Shown here: piece by piece, positions 58,539 through 64,000 of the stretch
Layout of the letters: each line of letters begins with the position of its first letter
Numbering within the stretch: position 1 is the stretch's first letter
Source: Hevea brasiliensis
Lineage: Eukaryota; Streptophyta; Magnoliopsida; Malpighiales; Euphorbiaceae
DNA: 64,000 nucleotides
Direction of reading: 5' to 3'
NCBI RefSeq assembly: GCF_030052815.1
Contig: NC_079496.1
Span: 80,403,652-80,467,651, forward strand
Program-made: the position numbers and the translations under genes
The notes under the pieces: generated by a model
Seen by the model: only the letters and a program-made list of their open reading frames with translations
Database searches by the model: none
Told to the model about the DNA's origin: nothing

Positions 58539-60234
58539 ATGGAAGAAGGGGATCGCTCTGTTGAGCAGTCAATAGAGGCTGAGGGCTAAGGGGAAGCCCC
58601 AGCTCTGCAAAATATCAGTGGGTCAGTGGCACCAGCCCCACAAATGCTGCATTTTCCTGCACAGTTCGCCCAGCAAATGGCAACAATGTTTCAACAGATG
58701 GCTGGGGCTATGCCTGCTCAAGCACCACCCAAGACTTCTGTGGTGCAACCTCAGGCTCCAATCAGACAGTATGATAAGCTGTTAAAATATGGGGAGATAG
58801 AATTTAAGGGTACAGTAGACCCTCTAGAGGCAAAGCAATGGCTGGAAAGAATGGATAGAGTATTCAAGAAATTGCACTGCCCATATGAGTTGAAATTTGA
58901 ATACTTAGTGTCCTTATTACAAGGGGATGCGTATGATTGATGGAAGACCATCCCCCATAGCTTGACAGAATCGTTAGTATTGACTTGGGATGACTTCATT
59001 AGAGTGTTCAAACAGAAATATATCCCAGATGCATTTGTGGATCAGAAACTACAAGAATTTCTAAGTTTGAAGCAAGGCAACAGAACAGTGGCAGAGTATG
59101 AAAGGGAGTTTTCCCGCTTAAGCCACTATGCTGGGAGTCTCCTGTCTACCAGCAAGGAAAGCTGCAAGAGATTTGAGACCGGTTTGAAGCCCAGTCTGAG
59201 GATGCAAGTAGTGGGATTCAGACACAGTAACTTCTCAGAGCTCATCTCTCATACACTTGAGTTAGAAAGAATTGAATTAGAAGCAACACCAATCAAAGAG
59301 AAATCTGAGAAGACTGAAAAATAAGAGAAAGGAAAAGGTGAAAAATTAGTTGAACGAAGTCCCAGTGGTACATCTGGAAAAAAGAAGAAATTTGGGGGAC
59401 CTAGTAGAGGTAGACGTGGAAGGTTTGGAAGGGTTAGATTCTCTGGACAGAGAACCCTTAGATCCGGTCAGTAGTCGACTAGGGGTTCATATCCTCCCTG
59501 TCCCTGTGAGACATGTGGCAAGATTCATGGGGGAGAATGTTATTGGGCAACAGGAGCTTGCTTTAATTGTGAAAGCAAGGGTCATCTTGCTAAGGACTGC
59601 ACTAGTGCCCCTAGATTTGGGCCAGCTCCTACTATAGCTAAGGGATCTATTCCGAGTCGTGCTATCAGAGGTTCACAACTGGTTAGCAGAGGAAGAGGCA
59701 GAGGTAGAGGTAATGCTTTTGGCAGTCAGGGTACTGTTAGCCAATCAGCAAAAGGGAGTGCTCCAGCCAGGATTTACATGATGAGACAGTGGGAAGGGGC
59801 TGAGACTTCCGATGTTATAGCAGGTACATTTTCTATCTCTGATCAAGATGTATTTGTACTGTTTGATCCGGGTGCAACCCACTCATATGTTAGTGCTAGC
59901 ATTGTGAGTTTCCTTGCTGTTCCATGTGCCAAAATGGATTTTGAAGTTCTAATAACTAATCCGTTAGGACAAGAGGTTCGAGTCAACCAAATATATAGAG
60001 ATTGTCCTTTGGTGATCTAAGGACACACTTTTCTCTCAGATTTAATTGAAATGCCCCTCAGAGATTATGATATCATCTTGGGTATGGATTGGTTAGCCAG
60101 GCATCATGCCATGATTGACTGTAAACTGAAGACAGTCACTTTTGGTCTCCCTCTGTACGGTGATGTGGTAATACATGGGGAGAGGTAGTTACTACCATCA
60201 AACATCATTTCGGTTGTACTAGCCAGAAGGATTA
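58539..60234 (+). pseudogene. gag-protease of second unit F2
   Basis: Start ATG at 58539 (MEEGDRSVEQ). It stays in one frame for most of its length. Stops: TAA near 58587 (shared with F), TGA 58938-58940 for Trp, TAA 59322-59324, a TAG near 59474 for Gln, TAA 60018-60020 for Gln and TAG 60186-60188 (shared with F). Capsid and tail (VAEYEREFSRLSHYA) are clear. Zinc knuckle CFNCESKGHLAKDC. The protease has LFDPGATHSYVS and IILGMDWLARHHAMIDC. LTR H cuts it just after LARRI, before RT. Confidence 0.9.
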
Positions 60235-60402
60235 TGTAACACCCTCCCGGTAGCACTCCGTACATTCTACTGTTCCGGTGACCGGTGTCGGTTCGGACAG
60301 CTAGAACGTCCGGAAAAATATTTAAACTAAAGTCAGGAACCATAATTAACTCAAATATTAATAAGAAAAATTTAGTAAAAATTTTAGAAATAAAATACAA
60401 CT

Positions 60403-60449
60403 AAGTCAAGTGAGCCGGTGCCCAAGCGATGGGTAATCAGAGGGAAGTT
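60403..60449 (+). promoter_or_regulatory. 5S rRNA-like block in LTR H
   Basis: AAGTCAAGTGAGCCGG, GCGATGGGTAATC, GGGAAGTTGCGG: a diverged copy at the usual distance from the LTR start. Confidence 0.58.
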
Positions 60450-63090
60450 GCGGTTCTCGCAATGAGGAGCCCTAGACCCGGGGGAAAAATTATAAAATAA
60501 TTTTTGGGACTCCAGAGAAGGGTTATTGAGGTTCCCATGGCATTAGAATGCCAAGAAAATACCTAGAAAAAATTTTCAATCGGTACAGACATTTTTGACC
60601 CGTTAAGCCAAACGGAGGGCATTTTGGTCATTTCGCCTTCAAAGGTGATTTTTGGCCGACTTGTCCAGTTAAGTAAATAATTAATATGACATAAAATATG
60701 AAGAAACATTACTAAAAATTAAATTGAAATTGAGTAGTGATGAAAAGAAAAGAAAAATCAAAATAAAGCAATTTGTGACATCATAATGATGTCATTTATA
60801 AATTACCAACCAATCACAAGCTAATAAGCTTTCTTAAATACTTAAAAGAGACAAAACAAAGACCAAAAAAATTAAAAATCCAGCAGCCATCTCCTTCCCC
60901 AAAACCAGCCAAAACGTAGAGAGAGAGAAGAGAGGGTTTCCACCATAGTTCAAGCTTCCAAGCTTTGAAACCTTGCTTATCTTGCGCCAAAAACCCTAGA
61001 TCCCTTCAATAAAAATTACCCCCACACCTTGTTAGAGTGTTTGGCAGCCAAGAAAGCCAAGAAAGTGAAGGAATTGCTTGGGAAAATTCTGCCCTCCTAA
61101 GGTTAGTGCATATATACACCTAAAGCTCTTGATTTCTATGTTAAGGGACTTGAAATAAGTAAGGAATTGTAACTAAAATGAATAAAAATTATGTGTATGA
61201 ATGCCATAAATTTTGGTAGCCCTATTGAAGGAATAGAAATGAGTGTTTTGTTGGACTTAGAGTGGATTAGAAATGATGTTTAAGGTACATATACACAAGT
61301 ATAATGAATTGGTATGCTAACTAAGGTAATTGGTGTAACCCTTGAATTTGAGCTAGGGTTTTAAGAGTGAAAATTTGACATGGCTTAGGAAATTGTTAGA
61401 GAACATTTTAATGGTCAATTAGTGACCATTTTAGGTAAGTTGACCACAATTTGGACAGAAATGTAGCATGGCAAAGTGAATGAGAATGCTGCCTAGGGAC
61501 AGCAGCAAAGTGATTGAAATTTTAGTCCACTTAGACAGCCATAACTTTGGCTGTGTAGGTCCAATTGGTGTTTGGCCAATTGGACATGAAACTAGGCTTA
61601 TAATGGCACAGTTTTGCTGAAGAAACCATGCCCAAAAGACCAAAGCAAGAGGACCAAAAGTTGGCCCCAATCCGGATACCCTGCAATAGCACCTGCAGAA
61701 ATGACCAAATGAACAGTAAGCCATAACTCACTGTAGATATGGTCAATTGACCTGAAATTTTTACAGCAACAAGTTAAGACATAGAAAAACAACTTTCATG
61801 AAGAAACCTACGCCAAATTATGGCCAGAACCTAACCCAAATGGCAGTCACAGTCACTGTTCATGTTACTGTAGACTTGGTATTTCTGCAGTTTTGGCAAT
61901 CCGGCCAGCTATGGTTTTTGGACCATATCTGGAGCTACAAAACTCCAAATGGAGTGATTCAAAAAAGGAAATTTAACTAGACAAAATAAGGAACAACTTT
62001 CATGTTTACCATTTCCTCAAATTCCCACTGCAACAGGGCTTAATGGAACAGTAAAGTTAGGCTTCAAAAACTGAAAATTCTGCCCTTTTGGTTTTAAGCA
62101 TAGAAATGGTAATGGCAATCAATTCCAACAAGTTTTAAATACAAAATGTGGTATGTTTGGGGTGTTAAAACCAGTACACCTATTTTCTATCCAAAAGTCA
62201 ACATTTTTGTTGACCAATGAGGTGAATAGTGACACCAAAACTTGAAATTCAAAATTTGAAATTAGAAATGCATCTAGGGGACTTTAAATTGCAATTGGCA
62301 ATTAATACTAGCAAATGTAAAACTCAAAATGTGGGATCTTGGTATAATTAGAATTAACATATCCCTTAAGTATGAAAAGTCAACATTTTGGTTGACTAGT
62401 AAGGTGAATAGTAATCAAAATGAGTAACAAACTAAGATGAAGACGTAGAATCAATTCTAAGCTTAAATGCTTAGAATTGTATGACAAATGTGGACTATGT
62501 ATCTTAGTCAAAATTGTTAAAAGGAAATTAAGACCATAAATTTGAAATCCATGAAATATTCATGGATTACTTGAAACATGAAAAATAAGTCACCTAATTG
62601 ATGTGAATAGATAGTTAGGGCTTATATGCCCATCACAAATGGAATTCATAAAATATTAATATCTCAACTTGAAATATAAAATTGTGACTACATTAGTAGA
62701 TTCTTAAATGTATAAATGAGAAAGGAAAATGTTTTGAATACAATGGTACATGTGAACCATTGTTTAGAATTGTGATCAATATGAATAACATAATGAATGA
62801 ATAAATGAACTATATTAATGTATGAATGAGACATTAGTTCTCATTATTATAGAAAGGAGAAGTATTTTTGAGTACAATGGTATGAAAGGATAATTGATGT
62901 GAATTGTGATCATATAAATGATCAAATGAATGTATGAATTATAATTGAAATTTCTCATGAAATAATGAATTCATAAAACACAATATATTAATATTTAATG
63001 ATATTATGTGCCCTTGTATTGCCTAGACACGTGTGTCAGATTGGATAGATTGGCATGCCAATAGGGTATTGTTTTAGCAGTACTGCGAAA

Positions 63091-63165
63091 GGCTTTATGC
63101 CTGTATTCATGGCTTTATGCCCGTATTCATGGCTTTTATGCCCGTATGCATGGCTTTTATGCCCG
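63091..63165 (+). repeat. 20-base minisatellite in LTR H (four units)
   Basis: GGCTTTATGCC..TATTCAT units, the reverse complement of the array in the G LTRs, at the matching place. Confidence 0.82.
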
Positions 63166-63580
63166 ATTATGTGATATCATGGCTTTTTAGCCATACTGAC
63201 TGCATACATGGTTGATGTTCTGCGTCCCATGGTATGACGGCCCGAGGCACCGCGGTGCCCAGTGCCAACGACCCGTTATCCAGTCCAGTCATCCAGTATA
63301 GGTTACTTGGGCAACCAAATGAATGGAAAAGTATAACTGTGAACTGATTATTAAAGAAAATGCGAAAATTAAGTATTAGGAATGATTACAAAAATACAAG
63401 GAAGCTCAAGATCAAAAAAAAAAAAAAATTAACGAAATGCATGAAGAAGTTAATATCATAAAACATGATTAGCCCTCGACTAAACAATAAGTTAGTAATT
63501 ACTCATTTTCTTATGAACACAATAGCAAGGAAATTATTATTTTTATTTGCATATTATATTTTCTTGTATTATTGGCACCA

Positions 63581-63618
63581 CTAAGCTTTATGCTTAGCGC
63601 GTCGCTTTTGCAACGCGT
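63581..63618 (+). other. Twin hairpin in LTR H
   Basis: CTAAGC/GCTTAG with loop TTTAT, then CGCGT-C-GC, loop TTTT, GC-A-ACGCG. It is the closest match to the copy in L, but with a different mismatch inside the second stem. Confidence 0.68.
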
Positions 63619-64000
63619 AGGTACTGAAGATTTGGACAGAGGGCCCGGTAGACCACAGATTCGGTAAGGCAGTTCACGATTACGCATAGTGTCCGTGTCA
63701 CCTCACCGTCTACAGTGCATTGGTAGGACACTAGGTCCCATTTTGTATTTTGAGATTTTTGTAAATTTGGTAATTAAACTCTTATTTTATCATATGTATT
63801 TGAACAAATGTAATATAATTTTGTATTAATGTAAGTACTTGTAATTTGTGATTATAAATCACATGTGAGAATTTATTTATGATTTGAGTCTAATGATGAT
63901 GTGAAATGATAAATAGAGGAATCGTTAAGAAATTGCTGTAACTTGATGTGATACAAAATGTGAATTGTATATGAGTACCATGAGATGAATGATTGAGAAA

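Larger units (their letters stand above)
35850..60234 (+). mobile_element. Cluster F: tandem Ty3/gypsy, LTR-internal-LTR-internal
   Basis: LTRs at 35850-39321 and 54904-58351. The second LTR is followed not by a TSD and flanking DNA but by its own primer site and a second gag-protease (F2), interrupted by LTR H at 60235. The upstream TSD candidate is TGTGG (35845-35849). The first internal region carries solo LTR L and element G. The arrangement suggests recombination between two related elements, or within an array, leaving a shared middle LTR. Confidence 0.88.
60235..64000 (+). repeat. LTR H (family II gypsy), running off the right edge
   Basis: Starts TGTAACACCCTCCCGG after a candidate TSD GATTA (60230-60234). 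It is the same family as L and, in reverse, G. At more than 3,765 bases it is longer than L and G and still incomplete. Whether it is a solo LTR or the 5' LTR of a whole element cannot be decided here. CCATAACTTG modules start at 61538, 61720 and 61921. Confidence 0.9.

Noticed and set aside
1..64000. CRISPR array, bacterial operon or phage-like defence system
   Set aside because: There are no regular short direct repeats with unique spacers and no prokaryotic gene layout; the sequence is plant repeat DNA.

Overview
The window holds nothing but nested LTR retrotransposons from a flowering plant. It is AT-rich and shows no host gene, rRNA, tRNA or CRISPR array. Plant-type Ty3/gypsy chromovirus elements with very long LTRs (about 3-4 kb, resembling the Tekay/Del group) and Ty1/copia elements with 2.1-kb LTRs are stacked inside one another, as in pericentromeric heterochromatin. 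The species cannot be named from this sequence. Every reading frame seen is a decayed gag-pol, so no functional protein is predicted.

Layout. The outer scaffold is one plus-strand copia element (E). Its 5' end lies before the window; its gag-protease begins at 20393 and its 3' LTR begins at 29665. E was entered four times. (1) In gag, by a gypsy LTR (D, 17364-20392). D was split by gypsy element B (12482-17363), and B was split by gypsy element A (1-12481), giving a four-deep stack. (2) In protease, by a minus-strand copia relative (I, 20864-26670). (3) In the 3' LTR, by a reverse solo gypsy LTR (J, 29692-34478) that itself carries a solo LTR of another family (K, 32149-33867). (4) In the same 3' LTR, by gypsy cluster F (35850-60234), arranged LTR-internal-LTR-internal. 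F carries a solo LTR (L, 41967-45126), a minus-strand gag-only element (G, 45803-53701) and another LTR (H, 60235 to the window end). Target-site duplications (TSDs) were read directly for L (TAGGT), G (GAGCA), J (ATATT) and K (ATTGG), and with one mismatch for I (TAGCA/CAGCA).

The coding parts follow the normal order: gag with zinc knuckles, aspartic protease, reverse transcriptase, RNase H, integrase and, in the gypsy elements, a C-terminal GPY/F plus chromodomain-like tail. Initiator-Met-tRNA primer sites and polypurine tracts bound the internal regions. Breaks are mostly Gln or Trp codons turned into stops, as expected from deamination of methylated cytosine, together with small frameshifts and deletions.

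The most interesting material is in the long non-coding LTRs. Near the start of every gypsy LTR whose 5' part is present there is a block that aligns in order with the 3' half of plant 5S rRNA. Most of these LTRs also carry a twin hairpin whose stems change in a compensatory way between families; the gag-only element G lacks it. A module built around CCATAACTTG recurs about every 200 bases and is also found in the unrelated solo LTR K.
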